Positions 36,456-44,765 of a stretch of 64,000 bases of DNA are shown here, in pieces. Source of the stretch: Roseiarcus fermentans (GTDB taxonomy: Bacteria > Pseudomonadota > Alphaproteobacteria > Rhizobiales > Beijerinckiaceae); assembly GCF_003315135.1 (NCBI RefSeq), contig NZ_QNRK01000023.1, forward strand, positions 55,039 through 119,038. Direction: 5' to 3'. Positions within the stretch are counted from its first letter, which is position 1. The number at the start of each line of letters is the position of its first letter. The translations under genes were made by a program, and so were the position numbers. The notes beneath the pieces are model-generated. The model was given only the letters and a program-made list of their open reading frames with translations, was not told the origin of the DNA and did not search any database.

Positions 36456-37040
36456 TCACGGCGCTTGCGCCGCCTCCGGCCGCCCGGTCCGCATCCCGGC
36501 GACGAGAATGTCGACGAGCCGTCTCGCCGCCTCGGTCGACGCCGGCGCCGCCAGCGCGCGCAGGAGATCCATCGGCTCGATGTCGAGGCGGATGCAGCCG
36601 CTGGCGACGGCGCGCTCGACCAGCAGCGTGACGCCGTCGTTCAGCTTCGCGCCGGAGGCCGCCTTGAGGTCGGGCGCTCCCGCGGCGATCGCGCTCAGCG
36701 CCTCGGCCATGCCCCGCTTCACCGCGAGGTAGTCGAGGAACAGCAGCAGCCATTCGCGCAACGCCGCCACCGGAGGCCGCGTCGCGGCGAGCCGCGCGGC
36801 GGCGGCGAACAGCTGGTCGCTCTCCTTGCGGAAGACCGCCTCGACCAGCGCGTCGCGAGTGGGAAAGCGGCGGTAGAGCGTGCCGATCCCGACGCCGGCC
36901 GCGCGCGCGATCTCGTCGAGGCTCGCCGCCGCGCCCTTGTCCGCGAAGGCCGCCTTGGCCGCTTCCAGCAGGCGGGCGCGGTTGCGCTCGGCGTCGGCGC
37001 GCGGTCGCCGGGCGGCGGTCGTAACGTCGGCGTCGGCCAT
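36456..37040 (-). CDS. TetR family transcriptional regulator
   Basis: 194 aa. The N-terminal helix-turn-helix is clear (RLLEAAKAAFADKGAAASLD, EIARAAGVGIGTLYRRFPTR), followed by a helical ligand domain with a typical C-terminus. It is transcribed away from two tandem SDR genes; a palindrome sits between them (37063-37077), the expected operator. This arrangement (TetR divergent to short-chain dehydrogenases) usually means repression relieved by the SDR substrate or a related electrophile. Confidence 0.9.
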   Translation of the reverse strand: MADADVTTAARRPRADAERNRARLLEAAKAAFADKGAAASLDEIARAAGVGIGTLYRRFPTRDALVEAVFRKESDQLFAAAARLAATRPPVAALREWLLLFLDYLAVKRGMAEALSAIAAGAPDLKAASGAKLNDGVTLLVERAVASGCIRLDIEPMDLLRALAAPASTEAARRLVDILVAGMRTGRPEAAQAP

Positions 37041-37062
37041 TGCGTCATGCCCCCTTGATAAG

Positions 37063-37077
37063 CGGAGGAACCCTCCG
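37063..37077. promoter_or_regulatory. Probable TetR operator
   Basis: Inverted repeat CGGAGG-AAC-CCTCCG in the divergent region between the TetR start (37040) and the SDR gene (37154). A second, imperfect version (GGAG-ACGTC-CTCC) occurs at about 37098-37110. Both are placed to cover the promoters of the two transcripts. Confidence 0.55.
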
Positions 37078-37153
37078 TATTACAACCGGAGACGTCCTCC
37101 TTTTAAGCTGGACGGCGTCGGCGGGCAACCCGTCCCGGAGCAAGGAGTTCGTC

Positions 37154-38109
37154 ATGACACAACCTTTCGGCGCCCATTCCACCACCGACGACGTGCTCGA
37201 GGGCGTCGACCTCGCCGGCAAGCGGATTCTGGTGACCGGCGCGTCGGCCGGCCTCGGGGTCGAGACGGCGCGGGCGCTCGCAGCGCACGGGGCGGAGGTG
37301 GTCGGCGCGGCGCGCGACCTCGACAAGGCGAAGCGCGCGACCGCGGAGGCCGCGGCCGAGGCGAAAGCCGGCTTCGACCTGGTCGCGCTCGATCTCGCGT
37401 CGCTGGCCAGCATCCGCGCCTGCGCCGACGCGCTGGTCGCGGCCGGCCGCCCCTTCGACGTCGTCATCGCCAACGCGGGCGTCGCCGGCGCGCAGGGGCG
37501 GACGGCCGACGGCTTCGAGATTCAGTTCGGCGTCAATCACACCTCGGCCACTTTCTGTTCGTCAACCGGATCGCGTCGCTGCTGCGGCCCGGCGCCCGGC
37601 TGGTCAATCTGTCGTCCGGCGTCCACCGCCAGGCCGACATCGACCTCGAGGACCTCCAGGGCGAGCGCGCGGCCGACGCCAGGTCCGCCTATTCGCGCTC
37701 GAAGACCGCGAACATTCTCTTCACCGTGGAATTCGACCGCCGGCACAGGGACCGGGGCGTGCGGGCGACCGCGATCAATCCCGGCCTGGTCGAGACCGAG
37801 CTCAACCGCCACGTCGGCCGCGACGCGATCCGACGCTTCACCGAGGACTTCAACGAGAAGCAGAAGGCCGCCGGCCGGCCCCTGCTGCTCTACAAGTCCG
37901 TGCCGCAGGGCGCCGCCACCACCGTCTGGGCCGCCGCCGTCGCCGAAGCGGAGGCGATCGGCGGGCGCTATTGCGAGGATTGTCACGTGGCGGAGTTGAT
38001 CGACGGCGGCATGGAGACGCTGGCCGGCGTGCGCGACTACGCCGTCGATCCGGAGCGCGCCCGGGCCCTGTGGGCGAAGAGCGAGGAACTCGTCGGCGAG
38101 CGCTTCTGA
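37154..38109 (+). pseudogene. Short-chain dehydrogenase, first of a tandem pair, 2-bp frameshift
   Basis: N-terminal half in one frame (MTQPFGAHSTTDDVLEGVDL, then the NAD(P) motif TGASAGLGVETARALAAHG and NAG). The other half is in the next frame (LGHFLFVNRIASLLRPGARL, catalytic YSRSK, through to EELVGERF). The junction is at about 37537-37545, where CAATCACACCTCGG has an extra AC compared with the intact neighbour (AACCACCTCGG). Without it a normal protein of about 318 aa would result. Either a recent pseudogene or a sequence error. Strongly similar to the next gene. Confidence 0.8.
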
Positions 38110-38143
38110 CCAAGCGCGGGCGATGCAATCGGAGCGAAACCTC

Positions 38144-39100
38144 ATGACGACATTCGGCGCGAAATCGACGACGGACGAGGTGCTGGCGGGCGTCGACCTC
38201 GCCGGCAAGCGGATTCTCATCACCGGCGCGTCAGCCGGACTGGGGGTCGAGACGGCGCGGGCGCTGGCGGCGCACGGGGCTGAGGTGGTCGGCGCGGCGC
38301 GCGACCTCGCCAAGGCGAAGCGCGCGACCGCCGAGGTCGCGGCCCAGGCGAAGAACGGCTTCGAGCTGATCGAACTCGATCTCGCTTCGCTCGCGAGCGT
38401 GCGCGCCTGCGCCGACGCGTTGGTGGCGGCCGGCCGGCCATTCGACGTCGTCATCGCCAACGCGGGCGTGATGGCGACCCCGTTCGGCAAGACGGCGGAT
38501 GGTTTCGAGACCCAGTTCGGCACGAACCACCTCGGGCACTTCGTGTTGGTCAACCGGATCGCCGAGTTGCTGCGGCCGGGCGGACGGCTGGTCAACCTCT
38601 CATCGGCCGGCCACCGGCGCGCCGACGTCGATCTCGACGACCCGAACTTCGAGCGCACGCCCTATGAGCCGTTCATCGCCTACGGCCGCTCCAAGACGGC
38701 CAACATTCTGTTCGCCGTCGAGTTCGACCGGCGCCACAAGGAGGCGGGCCTGAGCGCCACGGCCGTTCATCCCGGCGGCATCGCGACCGAACTCTCGCGC
38801 CATATGGATCCCGGGGCGGTCGGGCGGATGCTCGACCGGATCAATGCGGACAACCGCGCCGCCGGCTGGCCGCCGTTCGCAATGAAGTCGGTTGCGCAGG
38901 GGGCCGCGACCTCCGTCTGGGCCGCGGTGGTCGCCGGGGCGGACGAGGTCGGCGGGCGCTATTGCGAGGATTGCCGGGTGGCCGAGGTGGTCGAGGCCGG
39001 ACCGAACGTGCTCGGCGGCGTTCGCCCGCATGCGCTCGATCCCGAGCGCGCCAGGGCGCTCTGGGCGAAGAGCGAAGAGATGGTGGGCGAGCGGTTCTAA
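38144..39100 (+). CDS. Short-chain dehydrogenase/reductase, second of a tandem pair
   Basis: 318 aa, retinol-dehydrogenase-like SDR. The coenzyme motif TGASAGLGVETARALAAHG, the NAGV motif, NHLGHFVLVNR, S-x-x-G and the catalytic YGRSKTAN are complete, so it should be an active NAD(P)-dependent oxidoreductase. The start at 38144 (MTTFGAKSTTDEV) aligns with its tandem twin upstream. The pair arose by duplication and is likely controlled by the divergent TetR gene. Substrate unknown. Confidence 0.9.
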   Translation: MTTFGAKSTTDEVLAGVDLAGKRILITGASAGLGVETARALAAHGAEVVGAARDLAKAKRATAEVAAQAKNGFELIELDLASLASVRACADALVAAGRPFDVVIANAGVMATPFGKTADGFETQFGTNHLGHFVLVNRIAELLRPGGRLVNLSSAGHRRADVDLDDPNFERTPYEPFIAYGRSKTANILFAVEFDRRHKEAGLSATAVHPGGIATELSRHMDPGAVGRMLDRINADNRAAGWPPFAMKSVAQGAATSVWAAVVAGADEVGGRYCEDCRVAEVVEAGPNVLGGVRPHALDPERARALWAKSEEMVGERF

Positions 39101-39135
39101 CCGCCCCTCGCCGTCGACGGCGGAAACCGCGGTCT

Positions 39136-39160
39136 CCGCCCCGCCGATTGGCCGGGGCGG
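39136..39160. terminator. Bidirectional hairpin between convergent genes
   Basis: CCGCCCCG-CC (39136-39145), loop GATT, GG-CCGGGGCGG (39150-39160) with a single bulged G. It lies 35 bp after the SDR stop and 4 bp beyond the stop of the minus-strand gene, so it may end both transcripts. There is no T-run. Confidence 0.45.
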
Positions 39161-39164
39161 GACC

Positions 39165-39938
39165 TCAGGATCGGGCGAGAGCCAAACGGCGCCGGGCCGC
39201 CCGGCGTGCGCCCGCGAGGCCGAGGCCGGCGAAGCCGACCATCATCATCGTCCAGACGCCGGGTTCGGGCGCGCCGGCGCCGGGCGCGCTGATCGTCGCG
39301 CCGTCCAGCGTGACCGCGCCGTTGAGCGCAATCGCCCGGCCGTCGACGATGGTCGCGCCGGCGTTCAAGGCGGCGCTGGCGACTGCGAGGATGGTTCCCT
39401 CGAACGCCGTGCCCGCGCCCAGCGTCGCGGAACTGCCGACATCCCAGTAGACGTCGCAGCCGCCGCAGCCGGTCGAAGCGACGATGGCGCCGCCGGCCGT
39501 GGTCAGCGTGCTGCCGATCACGAAGACGAAGCGCCCGGGTCCGGACAGCGTCAGCGTTCCCGTCAACTGGGCAGACGACGAGAACGTGTAGACGCCGGCC
39601 GTCAGGTCGAGACCGCCGAGGTCCGCGCCGCCGAGGTCCGTCGTGACGGGCAGCGCCGCGAGCGCGTCATAGGCCGCGAGCGCGTCGATTCGAGCCTGCT
39701 GCGCCAGAGCGTCGCCCACGTGCGTCGCTCCGTTGACGACGCCGGGAGGAAAGCCGGTGATCGATGCGCCCGGCGACAGACCGAGGTCGCCATTGATCAC
39801 GGTGTCGCCGGTGCTGGTCACGGTGCTGGCGCCGAGGACGGCGAATGGCGCCGCTGCGCCGAGGTCGATGGCCGCGGCCGCGGGTCCTGCGCCGAGCAGG
39901 GTCAGCGCCGCCGTCAACCCGAACCAGGACTGTGTCAT
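39165..39938 (-). CDS. DUF3494 (ice-binding-like) protein with PEP-CTERM sorting signal
   Basis: 257 aa. Signal peptide (residues 1-22, LTAALTLLGAGPAAAA), then a DUF3494 beta-helix domain: APFAVLGASTVTSTGDTVIN, GDLGLSPG, LTAGVYTFSSSAQLTGTLTL, IGSTLTTAGGAIVAS and AFEGTILAVASAALNAGATI. The C-terminus is a PEP-CTERM signal: PEPGVWTMMMVGFAGLG followed by a basic cluster (RRAARRR). It should be exported, processed by an exosortase and released or anchored at the surface. DUF3494 includes ice-binding proteins but also adhesins, so ice binding is not assured. Confidence 0.85.
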   Translation of the reverse strand: MTQSWFGLTAALTLLGAGPAAAAIDLGAAAPFAVLGASTVTSTGDTVINGDLGLSPGASITGFPPGVVNGATHVGDALAQQARIDALAAYDALAALPVTTDLGGADLGGLDLTAGVYTFSSSAQLTGTLTLSGPGRFVFVIGSTLTTAGGAIVASTGCGGCDVYWDVGSSATLGAGTAFEGTILAVASAALNAGATIVDGRAIALNGAVTLDGATISAPGAGAPEPGVWTMMMVGFAGLGLAGARRAARRRLALARS

Positions 39939-40231
39939 ATACAGTATCCCTAAATAATATGATCAAGAAGGGCAGGGAAAATCTGCCGAAACCCTTGCCA
40001 CATGTTCACGTATACAGCCGTGGCGACTGCTAACATTATCAATCGGGACATTTATTTCTCGGGCGGCGGCGAAGAAGATTCGGGATGGACATGAGGCCAT
40101 CGCCGGTCGAGCGAGGCGAGGGCGTTCGGCGCCGCCCGCCGCCGATCGAGCCGATTGATCGCCGGCGCCGGACGCGGCAGGATCGGGCCACCCGATGTCG
40201 GGAATCCAAGGGGTCCTGTCGGAGGCGCCGG
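39939..40231. other. AT-richer divergent intergenic region
   Basis: About 290 bp between divergent genes. Bases 39940-40060 are unusually AT-rich and hold the leader/promoter of the DUF3494 gene, including an inverted GGCAG...CTGCC near 39971-39988. The G+C-rich part 40080-40230 shows no gene. Confidence 0.4.
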
Positions 40232-40786
40232 ATGGAAAGGATGCATTTCACCCGCATGGACGCGGGCAGCGACGCCGACTTCCAGATCCTTCGGCGCGTG
40301 CACGAACAGACGCTGCGCAACCTGCCCGACCGCCTGTTCGCCCTGCTGCGCGATCTGGCCAGCGACACCGCCTACACCATCACCCGTTATGACCACTGCC
40401 TTCAGACCGCGACGCGCGCTCTGCGCGACGGAAAAGACGAGGAATATGTGGCGGTCGCCCTGCTGCACGACGCCTGCGAGTCGCTCGGGCCGTTCAACCA
40501 CGGCGAGGTGATCGCGGCGATCCTGCGGCCGTTCATTTCCCGCGACAACGCGTGGATGCTGACGCAGCACGGCCTGTTTCAGACCTATTTCTATGGCCGC
40601 CATCTCGGGCTCGATCCCAACGCGCGCGACAAGTTCAAGTCGGACCCGGCCTACGAGCGCACGGTCGAGTTCTGCGCCAAATACGACGAGGTCTCGTTCG
40701 ATCCCGCCTATCCGAACGAGCCGCTTTCGACGTTCGAACCGATGGTGCGGCGGCTTCTCGCCAAGCCGTGGACGCCGCCGGCGTGA
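40232..40786 (+). CDS. HD-domain protein (PhnZ/MIOX-like)
   Basis: 184 aa. Metal-binding pattern of HD hydrolases/oxygenases: ITRYDHCLQTATRAL (first His), ALLHDACESLG (HD pair), then NHGEVIAAILRPF and MLTQHGLFQTYFYGRHLG giving further His. The spacing resembles the PhnZ/inositol-oxygenase branch (HD-fold diiron oxygenases) more than nucleotide phosphohydrolases, but this is a judgment by eye. The ATG at 40232 has GGAGG 6 bp upstream; ATG 40241 is an alternative. Confidence 0.7.
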   Translation: MERMHFTRMDAGSDADFQILRRVHEQTLRNLPDRLFALLRDLASDTAYTITRYDHCLQTATRALRDGKDEEYVAVALLHDACESLGPFNHGEVIAAILRPFISRDNAWMLTQHGLFQTYFYGRHLGLDPNARDKFKSDPAYERTVEFCAKYDEVSFDPAYPNEPLSTFEPMVRRLLAKPWTPPA

Positions 40787-40965
40787 CGGGCGGGACCGAT
40801 CGTCCGGACCCTGTTCCCGCGGGAAACGTCGCCCCGGGCGTTTCCGCCGCCGTCGCGAGGGTCGCCTTGCGACCGACGCCGCCGGGACAGCCGGGAATGC
40901 CCGAGCCCCGGACTTCGCCGCGGCGGTCAAAGCCACGATCGTCATTTCCGAACGCGTTACGGGGC
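40787..40965. other. Gap between convergent genes with a 12-bp palindrome
   Basis: 179 bp. It contains the perfect palindrome TTCCCGCGGGAA (40814-40825). No gene or T-run terminator is seen. Confidence 0.3.
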
Positions 40966-41565
40966 TCAGCGCTCGGCGGGTCGTCGCCGCGTTCGCGCGA
41001 CCGCCCCGATCCCTCGGGTCTCGGACGGCGGCCGAACCAGTTGCGACAGGTCTCTGACGAGCGTTCTCAGGGCCTGCTCGTCGGCGTGCGCCGACGAGAG
41101 CGCAAACCCGAGATAAGCCCAGTTCATCATGCGCGCGCGTGTCTCGGCGGCCTTCGCCGGCACGCCGGCGTCGGCCAGCAGCGCCTGGAGGTAACGGACT
41201 CGCTCCGCATCCACCGCTTCGGCGGCCGTATTCGCCTGCTCGTCGAAGGTCGCCCAGGCCCGCACGGCGCGCTCGGTCTCCGAGTCGGTGGAAAATGCGC
41301 GGGTGAGCGCCGCCTCGAGGCGATCGTCCGCGGCGCCCTCGACCTCGTCGAAGAGGCTCGCGAGCGCGATCTCGCGCCAGCGGCTCAAGATCGCCGCGTG
41401 GAACGCCGAGACGTGGGCGAAGTGCCAATAAAAGCTGCCGCGCGACACCCGCAGGCGATTGGCGAGCGTCTCGGCCTTGAGCGCGGCGTACCCGGCTTTC
41501 GCCAAGGCTTTGAGGCCCGCATTCACCCATTCCGTCGGTCCGAGTCGGCTGTCCCGCATTTCCAT
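40966..41565 (-). CDS. TetR family transcriptional regulator
   Basis: 199 aa. N-terminal helix-turn-helix LANRLRVSRGSFYWHFAHVS, helical ligand-binding domain after that, and a basic Arg-rich tail. Its own ATG lies within a near-perfect inverted repeat (41564-41577), and a second copy is 46 bp further (41610-41623), indicating autoregulation and control of a rightward transcript. The gene now downstream of the operators is only a 36-aa ORF, so the original target may be lost. Confidence 0.87.
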   Translation of the reverse strand: MEMRDSRLGPTEWVNAGLKALAKAGYAALKAETLANRLRVSRGSFYWHFAHVSAFHAAILSRWREIALASLFDEVEGAADDRLEAALTRAFSTDSETERAVRAWATFDEQANTAAEAVDAERVRYLQALLADAGVPAKAAETRARMMNWAYLGFALSSAHADEQALRTLVRDLSQLVRPPSETRGIGAVARTRRRPAER

Positions 41566-41577
41566 ACACTACTGTAT
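41564..41577. promoter_or_regulatory. TetR operator 1
   Basis: ATACA-CTAC-TGTAT, perfect half-sites with a 4-bp spacer, overlapping the start codon of the TetR gene. It shares the extended context TTCCATACAnnACTGT with operator 2. Confidence 0.6.
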
Positions 41578-41609
41578 TGACGTTTCGCGATCGGAGTGCT
41601 AGGCCTTCC

Positions 41610-41623
41610 ATACAGAACTGTTT
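41610..41623. promoter_or_regulatory. TetR operator 2
   Basis: ATACA-GAAC-TGTTT, same geometry as operator 1 with one mismatch in the right half. It lies 12 bp before the ATG at 41635. TTGACG at 41577-41582 could be the -35 of a rightward promoter lying between the two operators. Confidence 0.55.
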
Positions 41624-41634
41624 GGAGAGCCGCA

Positions 41635-41745
41635 ATGCGCAGCCTCGTCGCTCGGCCGGCCGGAATGCCAGGGCTGGCGGCGTCGGTCGCTCGCGGGGCG
41701 CTTCCGGAGGCGAAGGGTCTCCCGCGCGCAGGCGTCGCGGCGTGA
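41635..41745 (+). CDS. Possible 36-aa ORF under the TetR operators (remnant?)
   Basis: Begins MRSLVARPAGMPGLAAS after TTTGGAGAG, ends at 41745. Good ribosome-binding site and ideal position for the TetR-controlled gene, but much too short. The start resembles the MRxLVxxxPG opening of zinc-type quinone oxidoreductases, so it may be the residue of such a target gene; this is weak. Confidence 0.25.
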   Translation: MRSLVARPAGMPGLAASVARGALPEAKGLPRAGVAA

Positions 41746-41828
41746 GCCGCGGGCCGCATTCCCTAAAGCCCGGACAGAACCCGACTCGTCCCACGCAACC
41801 GCCCGCGCCCTCCGCCAAGGGAGTCCCC

Positions 41829-43067
41829 ATGCCTGCGAAACCCGCCGCCCTCTCGCTCTCCGACCTCCTCGGCCTCGGCCGCCTCGCGGCCGACGCGGCC
41901 CACGGCGTCACCGGGATTGTCGAGCACATGCACGCGTCCATCCTCGACACGCCGGGCCTGGCGCCGCTGGCGCGAGGTTTGACCGGCGGCGTCACGCGGC
42001 TGGTCTACGGCGGGGTGCGCGGGGCGTTCCGGCTGACCGGCGAGGGGCTCGGAAACATGGCGGCGCTCGTTGGTCCGAACCCGGACGATCAGCCGGTGTC
42101 GCGCGGCCGCGAGATCGCGCTCGCCGTGCTCAACGGCGTCGTCGGCGACCATCTCGCCGACACCGGCAATCCGCTGGCGCTGCCGATGCGGTTTCGCCGC
42201 GACGGGCGGGCGCTCACGCTCGAAAGGCAAGCGCTGGCCGAAGCCTTTCCCGAGGCGACCGGCAAGCTCGCTGTCCTCCTGCACGGGCTCTGCATGAGCG
42301 ACCTGCAATGGAATCGCCAGAACCACGACCACGGCGCCGCGCTCGCCCGCGACCTCGGCTATACGCCCGTCTATCTCTCCTACAATTCCGGCCTGCACGT
42401 CTCGACCAACGGCCGCGCCTTCGCCGAGGCGTTGGAAGCGCTGGTCGCCGCATGGCCGACGAAGATCGACGACTTCGTCATCGTCGGCCACAGCATGGGC
42501 GGGCTCGTGGCCCGCAGCGCCTGCCTCGTCGCCGAAGCGGAGGGCCATGCGTGGCGCGGCAGGCTGAACACGATCGTGTTTCTCGGAACGCCCCACCACG
42601 GGGCGCCGCTCGAGCGGGTCGGCAACTGGGTCGATGTCGTGATCGGCAAGACGCCCTACGCCGCCGCCTTCGCCCGGCTCGGCAAGCTGCGCAGCGCCGG
42701 CGTCACCGATCTGCGCTACGGAAACCTGATGGACGAGGACTGGCAAGGCCGCGACCGTTTCGCCCGCCAGGCCGACCCGCGCCGGCCGACGTCGCTGCCC
42801 GAGGGCGTCGCCTGTTACACGATCGTGGCGACCACCGCCGCCGCGCCCGGCGACCTCAAGGACCTTCTGCTCGGCGACGGCCTCGTCCCGGTCGCGAGCG
42901 CGCTCGGCCGCCACAAGGAGCCGGCGCGCAGTCTGGATTTCCCGCCCGACCGGCAGTGGATCGCCTGCGAGACCGGGCACCTCGACCTGTTGAGCCGCCG
43001 CGACGTGTACGAGCGGCTGGCGGGGTGGCTGGGGCAGGGGGTCGCCTCTTCGTCGCCGGCTCGGTGA
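41829..43067 (+). CDS. Alpha/beta hydrolase (PGAP1/lipase-like)
   Basis: 412 aa. The nucleophile elbow GHSMGGLVARS and an oxyanion-region LHGLCMSDLQW are present, with FLGTPHHGAPLERVGNW as in triacylglycerol-lipase/PGAP1-like hydrolases; the C-terminal GHLDLLS supplies the catalytic His. The N-terminal 100 residues are a helical region of unknown role. No signal peptide, so probably cytoplasmic. The ATG at 41829 follows AAGGGAG; the long open frame upstream is spurious. Confidence 0.85.
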   Translation: MPAKPAALSLSDLLGLGRLAADAAHGVTGIVEHMHASILDTPGLAPLARGLTGGVTRLVYGGVRGAFRLTGEGLGNMAALVGPNPDDQPVSRGREIALAVLNGVVGDHLADTGNPLALPMRFRRDGRALTLERQALAEAFPEATGKLAVLLHGLCMSDLQWNRQNHDHGAALARDLGYTPVYLSYNSGLHVSTNGRAFAEALEALVAAWPTKIDDFVIVGHSMGGLVARSACLVAEAEGHAWRGRLNTIVFLGTPHHGAPLERVGNWVDVVIGKTPYAAAFARLGKLRSAGVTDLRYGNLMDEDWQGRDRFARQADPRRPTSLPEGVACYTIVATTAAAPGDLKDLLLGDGLVPVASALGRHKEPARSLDFPPDRQWIACETGHLDLLSRRDVYERLAGWLGQGVASSSPAR

Positions 43068-43136
43068 AGACACGGCCCCGTCCGGGCCCGCTCGCTCCCG
43101 GCCGCGGCCCCGCTTCGGCAAGGGGGGACCGTCGCA

Positions 43137-43158
43137 GCAACTCCCAACCCCGTCATTG
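43137..43158. repeat. Relic of one MITE end
   Basis: GCAACTCCCAACCCCGTCATTG matches the inverted right end of the MITE copies at 21 of 22 positions (second base C instead of T). Only this end is left, followed by unrelated sequence. Confidence 0.6.
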
Positions 43159-43302
43159 GGAAACGCCCGTCCGGCCGAGCGCGCAATTCGAGGCGGCGCA
43201 AGCCAGGGGACGGGCTGCGCACGGGTGTCGGTCGATGCTAAAGGCAGGGCGGGACGGCGTTCATTCGGTCGGGGCTTCGGCTCGCGCTGGGCAGGACTGC
43301 GC

Positions 43303-44217
43303 ATGTCCCGCCCTTCGACCCGAGGTCTTTCCTTGCAGAACGCCGCTCTCTTTCTCGCCACCGTGCTCGTCTGGGGCGCGACCTGGATCGCCATTGCGAT
43401 GCAGGTCGGCCCGGTTCCGGTGCTGGTCTCGATCTTCTACCGCTTCGTGATCGCGGCGCTGGTGGTGATCGCGGCGCTGGCGGTCACCGGCCGGCTCAGC
43501 GTGCCGGAGCGCCGTCACCATCCCTGGCTGCTGGCGCAGGCCGTGTGCCTGTTCTGCATGAACTTCGTCTGCTTCTACAACGCCGCCGGCTTGATCACGT
43601 CCGGGCTGATCTCGGTGATCTTCTCGCTCGCGACGGTCTACAACGCCATCAACGGCCGCATTTTCTTCGGCGACCGCTTCACCGGGCGCGCCCTCGTCGC
43701 CGCCGTCCTCGGCGCCGGCGGGCTGGCGCTGCTGTTCGGCCGCGACCTGTTCGTGACGCTCGACGCGCGCGCCCTCATGGGCGTCGGACTGGCCGCGCTC
43801 GGCACGTTGTTCTTTTCGCTCGGCAACATGGTCTCGCGGCGCAACAGCAAGGCCGGACTGTCGCCCGCGACCGCCAACGCCTGGGGCATGACCTATGGCG
43901 CGGCTCTGCTGCTCATGCTGATCCTCGTGACCCGGACGCCGATCGTCGCGCCGCCGGACGCGCGCTACGTCTGGGCGCTCCTGTTTCTCGGGATCTTCGG
44001 TTCGGCCTTCGCCTTCACCGCCTACCTTCTCCTCGTGGCGCGGGTCGGGTCCGCCCGCGCGGCCTACGCGACCGTGCTGTTTCCGATCGTCGCGCTGTCG
44101 ATTTCGACGGTGTTCGAGGGCTACCGCTGGACCTGGCCCGGGGCGCTTGGGCTCGCGCTCTGCCTCTTCGGCAACGTGGTGATGTTCGCGCCGGCGCGGT
44201 TCGGCCGCTTCCGGTGA
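43303..44217 (+). CDS. DMT superfamily (EamA) transporter
   Basis: 304 aa, ten hydrophobic segments in two EamA repeats: VLVWGATWIAIAMQVGPVPV and FNFVCFYNAAGLI-like first repeat; SAFAFTAYLLLVARVGSARA and YATVLFPIVALSIST in the second. The ATG at 43303 matches the start of the first helix region; the TTG at 43156 extension is rejected. Substrate unknown, and not closely similar to the EamA protein at 20663-21592. Confidence 0.87.
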   Translation: MSRPSTRGLSLQNAALFLATVLVWGATWIAIAMQVGPVPVLVSIFYRFVIAALVVIAALAVTGRLSVPERRHHPWLLAQAVCLFCMNFVCFYNAAGLITSGLISVIFSLATVYNAINGRIFFGDRFTGRALVAAVLGAGGLALLFGRDLFVTLDARALMGVGLAALGTLFFSLGNMVSRRNSKAGLSPATANAWGMTYGAALLLMLILVTRTPIVAPPDARYVWALLFLGIFGSAFAFTAYLLLVARVGSARAAYATVLFPIVALSISTVFEGYRWTWPGALGLALCLFGNVVMFAPARFGRFR

Positions 44218-44220
44218 GCC

Positions 44221-44660
44221 TCAATCGGGCCAGTATCCGCCGTCGAGCGCCTGCTCCGCCGTCCACTCGCAGGTCTCGGGGAAGGTGATCGCCGGCAACC
44301 CCGTCTCCGCCACCGCCTCCAGCGGGGCCTTTCGATAGGCGACGCCAGCGCCTGCGGCAGCAGGGGTCTCAAACTCGGGTTGTCGTCGAGATGGTCTGCG
44401 ACGTCTTCGCGCCTGTTCGCGATGCTCGCTTGCCAACCCGGACTGCGCTTGCCGGGTTGATGACGCCACTTGAGGAGATGCAGCAGGAGGACTTCGAGCC
44501 GGCTCACGAGTTCGCGCTTTTCCGCTCGGCCCATGCTGTCGATTTCCTCGGCGATGCGCTCGATGTCGGCTTCGCCGAGCCGGCCGGCGCGCAGGAGCTC
44601 CGCCTGCTCGCGGCTCCAGGCGTAAAAGTCGCTGTCGTAAAGCGGGCTGCGGGTGGACAT
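44221..44660 (-). pseudogene. DUF29 family gene with one frameshift
   Basis: Close paralogue of the DUF29 gene at 35811-36251. From the ATG at 44660 it reads LYDSDFYAWSREQAELLRAG through LRPLLPQALA, then loses the frame near 44332-44345. The rest of the family sequence (APLEAVAETGLPAITFPETC and DGGYWPD) is in the next frame and ends at 44221. One missing base explains it; a sequence error is possible. Confidence 0.75.
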
Positions 44661-44765
44661 GGACGAAGGGTACCGTTTGTCGCGCTCGCCGTCCATGACG
44701 CCGGAAAGGCTATGGCCGCTGGCCGAAGGGCGGGCGCAAATCCGCGCCCGTCTCCGACGCGCGGC

